This document shows positions 1 to 7,107 of a stretch of DNA of 23,802 nucleotides, one piece after another (position 1 is the first letter of the stretch; the number at the start of each line of letters is the position of its first letter). Both the position numbers and the translations under genes were made by a program. Source of the DNA: Betaproteobacteria bacterium. Lineage in GTDB: Bacteria; Pseudomonadota; Gammaproteobacteria; Burkholderiales; SG8-39. The DNA lies in assembly GCA_011391295.1 (NCBI GenBank), contig JAABQT010000002.1, positions 1 to 23,802 of the forward strand, written 5' to 3'. The notes below the pieces were generated by a model. It saw nothing but the letters and a program-made list of their open reading frames with translations, searched no databases and was not told the origin of the DNA.

Positions 1-347
1 CGAACCTGGTCTACAACATGACGAAGGCGATGGTCGAGACCTACGATATGTACAAGGGCGCGGCTCCGGGCAACGCCGGCTGGGCAGTCGAGCGGCAGAA
101 CTTCGCCTGGGTGATCCCGTTCCACGACGGCGCCATCCGCTTCTGGAAGGAAATGGGAAAGTGGAAGCCCGAACACCAGGCGCACAACGACAAGCTGCTC
201 GAGCGCCTGAAGGTGCTCGCCGCCGCCTGGGCCGAGGTGAAGAAGGGCTCGCACGCGGACGACAAGGCGTTCGTGACGGTCTGGCAGAAGCGGCGCGCCG
301 CTGCTCTTACGCAGGCCGGCTTCGACCCGGTGCAGACCAGTTGGTAG
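1..347 (+). CDS. TAXI family TRAP transporter solute-binding protein (3' end only)
   Basis: This is the C-terminal part (about 114 residues) of a periplasmic substrate-binding protein. The reading frame is open from the window edge (codon phase begins at base 3), so the start lies upstream. The residues VYNMTKAMVE near the start and a later HDGAIRFWKEMG stretch resemble the C-terminal region of TAXI (TRAP-associated extracytoplasmic immunogenic) proteins, in which a conserved HxGAxxFYxE-like segment precedes a helical tail. Such proteins capture small organic acids or amino acids and deliver them to a fused DctQM-type permease. That partner begins only 14 bases downstream, which strongly supports the call. 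The substrate cannot be inferred. The signal peptide and N-terminal lobe are outside the window. Confidence 0.82.
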   Translation, partial: NLVYNMTKAMVETYDMYKGAAPGNAGWAVERQNFAWVIPFHDGAIRFWKEMGKWKPEHQAHNDKLLERLKVLAAAWAEVKKGSHADDKAFVTVWQKRRAAALTQAGFDPVQTSW

Positions 348-361
348 CGCCCTAGCCTCTC

Positions 362-2317
362 ATGGCCGACGCCGCCGAGGCGCCGGGCGAGGCACGCTAC
401 CGGTCACTGTCGCCGCTGTGGCGCGGCGGGCTGATCCTGCTCGTCTCGGGGGCGATCGGTCTCGCGCTCAACCAGCTCCTCAACCTCGGCTTTTTCGTCG
501 GCAAGACGCTCCTCGACACCGCCTACCTGTACTGGCTGTGCGCGCTGCTGGTGGGTGGCGTGTTCCTGCTGGTGCCGGCGGGCGCTCGCGCGCGGCGCGA
601 CGGTGTGCCCTGGTACGACGCGCTGCTGTTCGCGCTCTCCTTTGGTGTGTTCGCGTACTTCGCGCTGCACGCGCAGCGCATCGTCGAGGAGGGCTGGGAG
701 TACAAGGCGCCGCGCGAGGCGGTGTGGGTCGCCTACGTGGGCTGGCTGATGCTGCTGGAGGCGACGCGCCGCGCCGGCGGCACCGCCGTCTTCGTGGTGG
801 TGACGCTGGTGTCGCTGTATCCGGTGTTCGCCGGCTACATGCCGGGGCCGATTTCCGGCCTGCCGCGCGACCTCGCTTCCACGGCGTCCTTCCACTTCGC
901 CTCGAGCGAGAGCGCGCTCGGCATCCCGACGCGCGCCTTCGGCGAGCTCGTCATCGGCTTTGTCATGTTCGGCGCGGTTCTGCAGTACACGGGCGCGGCG
1001 CACTTCTTCAACAACCTCGCCTTCGCCCTGTTTGGCTCGGTGCGCGGCGGCCCGGCCAAGGTGTCGATCTTCGCCAGCGGCCTGATGGGCTCGGTCTCGG
1101 GAAGCGTGGTCTCGAACGTGCTCACCACCGGCGTGGTCACCATCCCGGCGATGAAGCGCATCGGTTTCTCGCCGGCTTACGCCGGCGGGGTCGAAGCCTG
1201 CGCCTCGACCGGTGGCGTGCTCATGCCGCCGGTGATGGGCGCCACCGCCTTTGTGATGGCGGCGTTCCTCGGCGTCCCCTACGTGACGATCGCCGTCGCC
1301 GCGCTCGTGCCGTCGCTGCTGTTTTACTTCGCGCTGTTCGTGCAGATCGACGGCTACGCGGCGAAGAACGGCCTCAAGGGCCTGCCGCGCGCCGAACTGC
1401 CCTCGATCCGGCAGACCTTCGCCGAGGGCTGGCACTACCTGTTCGTGTTCGCGCTGCTGGTGTGGATGCTGCTCGTGCTGCAGCGCGAGTCGCTGGCGCC
1501 GTTCTACGCCACGGCGCTGCTGCTGGTCATCAACCAGCTCTGGCCCCGCTACCGGCTCGACTGGCGGCGCCTGCGCACGCTGCTCGAAGGGGTGAGCGGC
1601 GCGCTCTCGGAGCTCGCGGCCCTGCTCGCCGGCGTCGGCCTGATCATCGGCGCGCTCTCGGTCACCGGGCTCGCCGGCACGCTCGCCAACGACCTCGTCT
1701 ACCTCGCCGGCAACAACATCTACGTGCTGCTGGTGATGGGCGCGATCACGAGTTTCATTTTCGGCATGGGCATGACCATCACCGCCTGCTACATCTTCCT
1801 CGCCATCGTGCTCGCGCCGCCGCTGGTGGCGGCCGGCTTCGATCCGGTGGCGGTGCACCTGTTCATGCTGTACTGGGGCATGGTGTCGTTCATCACGCCG
1901 CCGGTAGCGCTCGCCGCGTTTGTCGCCGCCGGCATCGCCAAGGCGCCGCCCATGCAGGTCGGACTGCAATCGGTGCGCCTGGGCGCCGCGATGTACTTCG
2001 TGCCGTTTTTCTTCGTGCTCAACCCGGCCCTCATCCTGCGCGGCACGCCCGGGGAGATCGTGGTGGTGGTCGGCACCGCGGTGGCCGGCATAGCGCTCAT
2101 CGGCTCGGCGCTCGAGGGCTACGTGGTGGGCATCGGCACGGTGGCGCGCGGCGCGCTCGGCTGGGCGGCGCGGCTGCTGCTCTTCGCCGGCGGCCTCGCG
2201 ATGGCGATGCCGGGGGGCGGCGAGCTCGGCCTGTCGCACCTGCAGCTCTCCCTCGGCGGGCTCGCGCTCGCGGCGGCGGGGGCGGCCCTGGCGTGGATGA
2301 CTGTGCGCTTGCGCTAG
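362..2317 (+). CDS. TRAP transporter fused permease subunit (DctQM fusion, TAXI type)
   Basis: A 651-residue, very hydrophobic inner-membrane protein with many predicted membrane segments along its length. Its size and topology fit the fused small (DctQ) plus large (DctM) TRAP permease that pairs with TAXI binding proteins. Family-like features include the glycine/serine-rich segment SGLMGSVSGSVVSNV around residues 238-252, followed by TTGVVTIPAMK and GGVLMPPVMG. A second similar half contains GMGMTITACY and a segment ending FITPPVALAAF. TRAP systems are sodium- or proton-driven secondary importers. The ATG follows the binding-protein stop by 14 bases with no strong Shine-Dalgarno, which suggests translational coupling. 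The last roughly 100 residues are further hydrophobic helices, as in many fused members. The transported compound is unknown. Confidence 0.9.
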   Translation: MADAAEAPGEARYRSLSPLWRGGLILLVSGAIGLALNQLLNLGFFVGKTLLDTAYLYWLCALLVGGVFLLVPAGARARRDGVPWYDALLFALSFGVFAYFALHAQRIVEEGWEYKAPREAVWVAYVGWLMLLEATRRAGGTAVFVVVTLVSLYPVFAGYMPGPISGLPRDLASTASFHFASSESALGIPTRAFGELVIGFVMFGAVLQYTGAAHFFNNLAFALFGSVRGGPAKVSIFASGLMGSVSGSVVSNVLTTGVVTIPAMKRIGFSPAYAGGVEACASTGGVLMPPVMGATAFVMAAFLGVPYVTIAVAALVPSLLFYFALFVQIDGYAAKNGLKGLPRAELPSIRQTFAEGWHYLFVFALLVWMLLVLQRESLAPFYATALLLVINQLWPRYRLDWRRLRTLLEGVSGALSELAALLAGVGLIIGALSVTGLAGTLANDLVYLAGNNIYVLLVMGAITSFIFGMGMTITACYIFLAIVLAPPLVAAGFDPVAVHLFMLYWGMVSFITPPVALAAFVAAGIAKAPPMQVGLQSVRLGAAMYFVPFFFVLNPALILRGTPGEIVVVVGTAVAGIALIGSALEGYVVGIGTVARGALGWAARLLLFAGGLAMAMPGGGELGLSHLQLSLGGLALAAAGAALAWMTVRLR

Positions 2318-2323
2318 GAAATC

Positions 2324-2400
2324 TGGCGCGCCCGGCGGGATTCGAACCCACGACCCTTGGCTTCGGAGGCCAATACTCTGATCCGCTGAGCTACGGGCGC
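2324..2400 (-). tRNA. tRNA-Arg (anticodon CCG)
   Basis: Read on the minus strand, this 77-base stretch folds as a complete cloverleaf. The acceptor arm GCGCCCG pairs with CGGGCGC, followed by discriminator G and an encoded CCA. The D arm contains TAGCTCAGCGG. The anticodon stem TTGGC/GCCAA encloses the loop CTCCGAA, giving anticodon CCG (arginine, codon CGG). The T arm has the standard GGTTCGAATCC. The 3' end lies only 6 bases from the stop of the TRAP permease gene. Confidence 0.97.
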
Positions 2401-2414
2401 ATTCTCAAGCTAAA

Positions 2415-2420
2415 ATCATA
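2415..2420 (-). promoter_or_regulatory. Candidate -10 box for tRNA-Arg
   Basis: The minus strand reads TATGAT here, 14 bases upstream of the tRNA 5' end, in an AT-rich patch that stands out from the surrounding GC-rich DNA. A weak -35 (TGGCCG, 2443-2438) lies 17 bases further upstream. On the plus strand the same patch reads TAAAAT (2411-2416), which could serve gshB. The assignment rests on position and base composition only. Confidence 0.4.
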
Positions 2421-2460
2421 CCTTTAACCGAGCACGCCGGCCACGCGCGGCGCGAACGCC

Positions 2461-3405
2461 GTGAATCTGCTCTTCATCATCGATCCGCTCGAAGAGCTCA
2501 AGGCCTACAAGGACACGACGGTGTGCATGATGCGCGCGGCGCAACGCCGCGGGCACCCGGTGCATGTGTGCACGCAGGACGCCCTCGCCTGGCGCGCCGG
2601 CCCGGTGAGCGCCCGGGCCACGCGCATCGCGCTCACCGACAACGATGAGGACTGGTACCGCCGCGACGGCAGCGCGGAGAGCCCGCTCCAGGACTTCGCC
2701 GCGGTGCTGATGAGGAAGGACCCGCCGTTCGACATGGAGTACGTGGCGAGCACCTGGCTGCTGTCGGAAGCCGAGCGCCAGGGCGCGCGCGTCTACAACG
2801 CGCCGCAGGCGCTCAGGGACCTGAACGAGAAGTTCGCCATCGCCGAGTTCGCGCGCCTCACCGTGCCCTCGCTCGTGACGCGAGACATGGCGCTGCTCCA
2901 GGCATTCATCGACGAGCAGCGCGACGCGGTGTTGAAGCCCCTCTCGGGCATGGGCGGCACCGGCATCTTCCGCGTGCGCCGCGACGACCCCAACCGCAAC
3001 GTGATCGTCGAGACGCTGGCGCGGCACGGCGCTGAAAGCGTCATGGCGCAACGCTTCATCCCGGAGATCACCGCGGGCGACAAGCGCATCATCCTCATCG
3101 AAGGCAAGCCCGCGCCGTACGTGCTGGCACGCATCCCCAAGGCCGGCGAGACGCGCGGCAACCTCGCGGTGGGCGGCAAGGGGGTGGCGCAGCCGCTCTC
3201 GGCGCGCGACCGCGAGATCGCGCAGATCATGGGCCCGCCGCTCGCCGCGCGCGGCATCCTGTTCGCCGGGCTGGACGTGATCGGCGACTGGCTGACCGAG
3301 GTCAACGTCACCAGCCCGACGTGCTTCCGCGAAATCCAGGACCAGACCGGCTACGACGCGGGCGACGTGTTCATGCAGGCGCTGGAAGCGAGGCTCGCGC
3401 GATGA
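2461..3405 (+). CDS. gshB: Glutathione synthase
   Basis: A 314-residue cytoplasmic enzyme that joins glycine to gamma-glutamylcysteine with ATP, the last step of glutathione synthesis. The N-terminus MNLLFIIDPLEELKAYKDTT matches the prokaryotic GshB opening. The ATP-grasp domain shows the glycine-rich loop KPLSGMGGTGIFRV (about residues 160-173), a basic segment AGDKRIIL, and the metal-binding end TEVNVTSPTCFREI. The length is normal. The start is a GTG; no in-frame ATG near it preserves the conserved opening. The stop overlaps the next start as ATGA, so the gene is translationally coupled to the PTS EIIA gene. gshA, which often sits just upstream in related bacteria, is absent: a tRNA and a TRAP transporter are found there instead. 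Confidence 0.95.
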   Translation: MNLLFIIDPLEELKAYKDTTVCMMRAAQRRGHPVHVCTQDALAWRAGPVSARATRIALTDNDEDWYRRDGSAESPLQDFAAVLMRKDPPFDMEYVASTWLLSEAERQGARVYNAPQALRDLNEKFAIAEFARLTVPSLVTRDMALLQAFIDEQRDAVLKPLSGMGGTGIFRVRRDDPNRNVIVETLARHGAESVMAQRFIPEITAGDKRIILIEGKPAPYVLARIPKAGETRGNLAVGGKGVAQPLSARDREIAQIMGPPLAARGILFAGLDVIGDWLTEVNVTSPTCFREIQDQTGYDAGDVFMQALEARLAR

Positions 3406-3806
3406 TCGGCGTGCTGGTCATCTCGCACGGCGCCATAGGCGAAGCGCTGCTCGCGAGCGCCGCGCAGATTCTGGGCGCGCCGGCGCAGGCGGCGGCGCTC
3501 GGCGTGGCGCGGTCCGACGATCCCGAGGCGGTGCTGGAGCGCGCGCGCGCACTCGCGGCGCGCCTGGATTCGGGCGAAGGCCTGCTCGTGCTCACCGACA
3601 TGTTCGGCGCGACGCCCTGCAACATCGCCGCGCGCCTGCTCGCCGACGGACGCGTCGAGGGCGTCGCCGGCATTTCCCTGCCGATGCTGGTGCGCGTGCT
3701 CTCGGGCCGCAACGGCTCGCTGCCGGGGGCGGTGCAGCGCGCCCTTTCCGGCGGCGCCGAGGGCGTGGTGCACATGAACACGGACAGCTGCGGTGCCAAG
3801 CGCTGA
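3402..3806 (+). CDS. PTS EIIA component, mannose/fructose family
   Basis: A 134-residue soluble phosphocarrier of the EIIA-Man fold. The N-terminal MIGVLVISHG places the phospho-accepting histidine at residue 9, and LTDMFGATPCN (from about residue 64) is the second family signature, in the active-site region. The gene overlaps the gshB stop by four bases (ATGA) and the ptsH start by 14 bases. No EIIB, EIIC or EIID domain follows, so this is unlikely to drive sugar uptake by itself. In Proteobacteria with such stand-alone relays, EIIA-Man is thought to act as a regulatory phosphate acceptor linked to carbon status. The start is the ATG inside the gshB stop context; starting upstream would extend the protein well past the normal family N-terminus. 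Confidence 0.93.
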   Translation: MIGVLVISHGAIGEALLASAAQILGAPAQAAALGVARSDDPEAVLERARALAARLDSGEGLLVLTDMFGATPCNIAARLLADGRVEGVAGISLPMLVRVLSGRNGSLPGAVQRALSGGAEGVVHMNTDSCGAKR

Positions 3807-4062
3807 GCTCACCATCGACAACAAGCTCGGCCTGCATGCGCGCGCTGCCGCCCGGCTCACCCAGGTGGCCAGCCAGTTCCGCGCCGAGGTCTGGCTGACG
3901 CGCAACGCCCGGCGCGTGAACGCGAAGAGCATCATGGGCGTGATGATGCTCGCCGCCGGCAAGGGCGCCACGGTCACCGTCGAGGCCGACGGCGTGGACG
4001 CGGAAGCGGCGCTCGCCGCCCTGCGGCAATTGATCGCCGACCGCTTCGGCGAAGGGGAATGA
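3793..4062 (+). CDS. ptsH: Phosphocarrier protein HPr
   Basis: An 89-residue HPr. The active-site motif KLGLHARAAA places the EI-phosphorylated histidine at residue 15, the classical position. Serine 46 lies in NAKSIMGVM, the site modified by HPr kinase/phosphorylase in organisms that have that enzyme. HPr receives phosphate from EI and would pass it to the EIIA encoded just upstream. The start is a GTG lying 14 bases inside the EIIA gene, and the stop overlaps the ptsI ATG. The residues after position 80 (DRFGEGE) form a slightly extended C-terminus. Confidence 0.95.
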   Translation: MPSAELTIDNKLGLHARAAARLTQVASQFRAEVWLTRNARRVNAKSIMGVMMLAAGKGATVTVEADGVDAEAALAALRQLIADRFGEGE

Positions 4063-5783
4063 ACTTCGTGCTGCACGGCTCGAGCATCGGCTCGGGCATC
4101 ACCATCGGCCACGCCCACCTGGTCTCCAGCGCCCGCCTGGACGTGGCGCACTATGAAATCCCCGCGCAGGCGGTGCAGGCCGAGATCTTCCGCTTCGACG
4201 CCGGCATCGCGCGCGCCAAGCACGAGCTGGCGCTGCTCGCGCAGCAGATCCCGGCCGATGCGCCCGCCGAGTTCGGCGCCTTCGTCAACCTGCACCGCAT
4301 GATCCTGGAGGATTCGTCGTTGTCGCACGCGCCCAGGGAACTGATCCGCGAGCGCAAGTGCAACGCGGAGTGGGCTCTAGTGCAGCAGATGGAGACCCTG
4401 GTCGAGCAGTTCGAGCAGGCCGAGGACGCCTACCTGCGCGAGCGCAAGGCCGACATCGAGCAGGTGGTGGAGCGCGTGCTGAAGGCGCTGATGGGCGGCA
4501 AGGCGCCCGCCGAACCGCAGCCCTCCGAGGAGCACAACCTGATCGTGGTGGCGCACGACCTCTCGCCCGCCGACATGCTGCTGTTCAAGCGCCACGAGTT
4601 CGGCGGTTTCGTCACCGACGCCGGCGGCGTCACCTCGCATACCGCGATCCTGGCACGCAGCCTCGACATCCCGGCCCTGGTCGGTCTGCACCACGCGCGC
4701 GGCATGATCCGCGAGGGCGAACTGCTGATCGTGGACGGCATCCAGGGCGTGCTGGTGGTGGACCCGGACCCCTTGGTGCTCGCCGAGTACCAGCAGCGCC
4801 AGTCGCAGCACCAGCAGGAGCGCAAGAAACTGCGCCGCCTGAAGAGCACGCCGGCGGCGACCCTGGAGGGAACCGCGGTGGAACTGTTCGCCAACATCGA
4901 GCTGCCGCAGGACCTGGAGCAGGTGCACGAGGCCGGGGCGCAGGGCGTGGGCCTGTTCCGCACCGAGTTCCTGTTCATGAACCGCAAGGACCTGCCCGGC
5001 GAAGAGGAGCAGTTCGAGGCATACCGCGAGGTGGCGAAGGCCCTGCGCGGCAAGCCGGTGGTGATCAGGACGCTGGACGTCGGTGCCGACAAGGGGCTGA
5101 GCGGGCACGGCGAACCGATGCCCAATCCGGCGCTCGGCCTGCGCGCCATCCGCTTCTGCCTGGCCGAGCCGCACATGTTCCTCGAGCAGCTGCGTGCCAT
5201 CCTGCGCGCCTCGCACCACGGGAGCGTGCGGATCCTGTTGCCGATGGTGGCGCACGCGCACGAGGTGGACCAGGCGCTCGGACTGATCCGGCAGGCGCGG
5301 CGCCAGCTCGAGGACCGCGGCGAGCCCTACGACCGGGACATCCAGGTCGGCGGCATGATCGAGATCCCGGCGGCGGCGCTGTCGCTGCCGATGTTCATGA
5401 AGCGCCTGGACTTTCTGTCCCTGGGCACCAACGACCTGATCCAGTACACGCTGGCCATCGACCGCACCGACGACGCGGTGGCGCACCTGTACGACCCCCT
5501 GCACCCGGCGGTGCTGCACCTGGTCGCGCACGTGATCCAGAGCGCGACGCGCGGCGGCGTGCCGGTGGCGGTGTGCGGCGAGATGGCGGGCGACCTGTCG
5601 CTCACGCGCCTGCTGCTCGGTTTCGGCCTGCGCAATTTCTCCATGCACCCGGCGCAGCTGCCGGCGATCAAGGAGCGCGTGCTGGGCACCAGCCTCGCCG
5701 CAGTGCAGCCGCTGGCGCAGAAGGTGCTGCGCTGGGGCGACCCGGCGAAAACACGCGAGCTGCTCGCGAAACTGAACGCCTGA
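4059..5783 (+). CDS. ptsI: Phosphoenolpyruvate-protein phosphotransferase (PTS enzyme I)
   Basis: A 574-residue cytoplasmic enzyme I that starts the phosphorelay by taking phosphate from phosphoenolpyruvate. The phosphohistidine motif DAGGVTSHTAILAR places the catalytic histidine at residue 194. The C-terminal PEP-binding barrel shows GLFRTEFLFMNR (about 297-308), LGTNDLIQYTLAIDR, and VCGEMAGD with the catalytic cysteine. The length matches classical EI, with no added GAF or EIIA domains. The ATG overlaps the ptsH stop (ATGA), completing the chain gshB-EIIA-ptsH-ptsI with every junction overlapping, which implies one mRNA and coupled translation. Confidence 0.97.
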   Translation: MNFVLHGSSIGSGITIGHAHLVSSARLDVAHYEIPAQAVQAEIFRFDAGIARAKHELALLAQQIPADAPAEFGAFVNLHRMILEDSSLSHAPRELIRERKCNAEWALVQQMETLVEQFEQAEDAYLRERKADIEQVVERVLKALMGGKAPAEPQPSEEHNLIVVAHDLSPADMLLFKRHEFGGFVTDAGGVTSHTAILARSLDIPALVGLHHARGMIREGELLIVDGIQGVLVVDPDPLVLAEYQQRQSQHQQERKKLRRLKSTPAATLEGTAVELFANIELPQDLEQVHEAGAQGVGLFRTEFLFMNRKDLPGEEEQFEAYREVAKALRGKPVVIRTLDVGADKGLSGHGEPMPNPALGLRAIRFCLAEPHMFLEQLRAILRASHHGSVRILLPMVAHAHEVDQALGLIRQARRQLEDRGEPYDRDIQVGGMIEIPAAALSLPMFMKRLDFLSLGTNDLIQYTLAIDRTDDAVAHLYDPLHPAVLHLVAHVIQSATRGGVPVAVCGEMAGDLSLTRLLLGFGLRNFSMHPAQLPAIKERVLGTSLAAVQPLAQKVLRWGDPAKTRELLAKLNA

Positions 5784-5791
5784 GGAGCACC

Positions 5792-6985
5792 ATGCCCGGA
5801 CCGCTGGACGGAGTGCGCGTGCTGGACCTCACCACGGTGGTCATGGGGCCCTACGCGACGCAGATCCTCGCCGACTTCGGCGCCGACGTGGTGAAAGTGG
5901 AGCCGCCCGAGGGCGACATCATGCGCTACGCCTGGCCGTTCCGTTCCAGGGGCATGGGACACATCTTCCTCAACGCCAACCGCAACAAGCGCGGCATCGT
6001 GCTCGATCTGAAGCAGCCCGCGGCGCGTGACGCCTGCCTGGCGCTGGCGAAGAACGCCGACGTGCTGGTGTACAACATCCGCCCGCAGGCCATGGCGCGC
6101 CTCAAGCTCGGCTACGAACACCTGCACGAGGTGAACCCGCGCATCATCTACGTCGGCGCCTTCGGCTACAGCCAGCAGGGGCCCTACGCCGCCAAGGCCG
6201 CCTACGACGACCTGATCCAGGGCGCCGCGGGACTGCCCTGGCTGCTGCGCGAATCGGGCGCGGAGTCGCCGCGCTTCGTGCCCGCGACCATGGCCGACCG
6301 CACGGTGGGCCTGCACGTCGTCAACGCGGTGTGCGCTGCGCTCTACGCGCGCGAGAAGACCGGCAAGGGCCAGCGCGTGGACGTGCCGATGTTCGAGAGC
6401 CTGCTGCAGACGGTGCTCGGCGAGCACCTGGGCGGCAACACCTTCGAGCCGCCACTGGGCGAAGGCGGCTACACCCGCCTGCTGTCGAAATACCGGCGCC
6501 CGTACGAGACGCAGGACGGCTACGTCTGCGTGCTGATCTACAACGACAAGCACTGGAAAGCGTTCTTTTCCATGATCGGCCGCGCCGACATGCTCGCCGA
6601 CGCGCGCTTCGCCTCGCCCGAAGGGCGCAGCCAGAATTACGATGCGGTCTATGGCCTGGTCGCCGAGGAGATGACCAAGCAGACCACGGCGCACTGGCTG
6701 GAGGCCTTTGAGCGCGCCGACATCCCGGTGCAGCGCATGAACAGCCTCGAGGACATCCTGCACGACCCGCACCTGAATGCCGTCGGTTACTTCAAGCCGA
6801 TCGATCATCCTTCCGAGGGCAGGTTGCGCTCCATGCAAGTGCCCTCCGAGTGGTCGGAGACCAAACCGGAGTACCGGCGCCATGCACCGCGCATGGGCGA
6901 GCACACGCGCGAGGTGCTGCGCGAGGCGGGCTACAGCGACGCGCAGATCGAGGACCTGGCGAGCAGCGGGGCGGCTCGGCTATAA
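5792..6985 (+). CDS. CaiB/BaiF family (class III) CoA-transferase
   Basis: A 397-residue enzyme of the family that moves coenzyme A between carboxylic acids. The opening PLDGVRVLDLTTVVMGPYATQILADFGADVVKVEPP is strongly typical, as are NRNKRGIVLDLK and the mid-protein YDDLIQGAAGLPWLLRESG. By spacing, Asp139 is the likely catalytic aspartate. The C-terminal half contains RRPYETQDGYVCV and VPVQRMNSLEDILHDPHL-like segments. The ATG lies 8 bases after the ptsI stop with a good Shine-Dalgarno (TGAGGAG), so it could be the last gene of the PTS transcript. The acyl substrate cannot be told from sequence. Its TAA stop is embedded in the TATAAT promoter element of the metX leader. Confidence 0.92.
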   Translation: MPGPLDGVRVLDLTTVVMGPYATQILADFGADVVKVEPPEGDIMRYAWPFRSRGMGHIFLNANRNKRGIVLDLKQPAARDACLALAKNADVLVYNIRPQAMARLKLGYEHLHEVNPRIIYVGAFGYSQQGPYAAKAAYDDLIQGAAGLPWLLRESGAESPRFVPATMADRTVGLHVVNAVCAALYAREKTGKGQRVDVPMFESLLQTVLGEHLGGNTFEPPLGEGGYTRLLSKYRRPYETQDGYVCVLIYNDKHWKAFFSMIGRADMLADARFASPEGRSQNYDAVYGLVAEEMTKQTTAHWLEAFERADIPVQRMNSLEDILHDPHLNAVGYFKPIDHPSEGRLRSMQVPSEWSETKPEYRRHAPRMGEHTREVLREAGYSDAQIEDLASSGAARL

Positions 6986-6986
6986 T
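6981..6986 (+). promoter_or_regulatory. -10 element for the metX leader
   Basis: A perfect TATAAT hexamer in strongly GC-rich surroundings. It overlaps the TAA stop of the upstream CoA-transferase gene. Transcription would start around 6992-6994, exactly where the riboswitch aptamer begins. No good -35 was seen; the best nearby candidate is CTGGCG at 6956-6961, with an over-long spacer. Confidence comes from the perfect hexamer and its position. Confidence 0.65.
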
Positions 6987-6992
6987 CCCCGC

Positions 6993-7048
6993 CAGCGCCG
7001 ATTTGATGTTCAGCTTGCGGGCGCTCTACAAATGCCGCTAAAGAGACC
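6993..7048 (+). promoter_or_regulatory. SAM-II-like riboswitch aptamer upstream of metX
   Basis: The stretch carries the conserved SAM-II (metA motif) blocks in order and spacing: a short stem AGCGCC (6994-6999) pairing with GGCGCT (7020-7025), GATTTG after the 5' arm (7000-7005), GCTTGC (7013-7018) before the 3' arm, then CTACAAATGCC and GCTAAAGAG (7037-7045). In known SAM-II RNAs the loop and the 3' tail form an H-type pseudoknot that binds S-adenosylmethionine. Its place directly before a methionine biosynthesis gene fits the class. Bases 7008-7016 are perfectly complementary to 7073-7081 within the following terminator, suggesting transcriptional control. Recognition is from remembered consensus, not a covariance-model search. 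Confidence 0.88.
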
Positions 7049-7058
7049 GGCCACGAAG

Positions 7059-7091
7059 GCCCGTTCTCGCGAAAGCTGAACGGGCTTTTTT
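7059..7091 (+). terminator. Intrinsic terminator (attenuator) in the metX leader
   Basis: GCCCGTTC (7059-7066) pairs with GAACGGGC (7078-7085) to form an 8-bp stem with an 11-base loop, followed at once by six T residues (7086-7091). This is a textbook Rho-independent terminator located before the metX start. The stretch 7073-7081 (AAGCTGAAC) spans part of the loop and the 3' arm. It can instead pair with 7008-7016 in the riboswitch aptamer, giving a mutually exclusive antiterminator. Confidence 0.88.
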
Positions 7092-7107
7092 CGTTTTGCG
7101 AGGGCGT

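Noticed and set aside
404..2239. Long open frame antisense to the TRAP permease
   Set aside because: Its product is rich in Arg, His, Gln and Glu with no domain-like pattern. It mirrors a well-conserved membrane protein, and open antisense frames are expected at this GC content.
4377..5648. 423-codon frame antisense to ptsI
   Set aside because: Low-complexity His/Gln/Leu/Arg composition and complete overlap with enzyme I; treated as a shadow.
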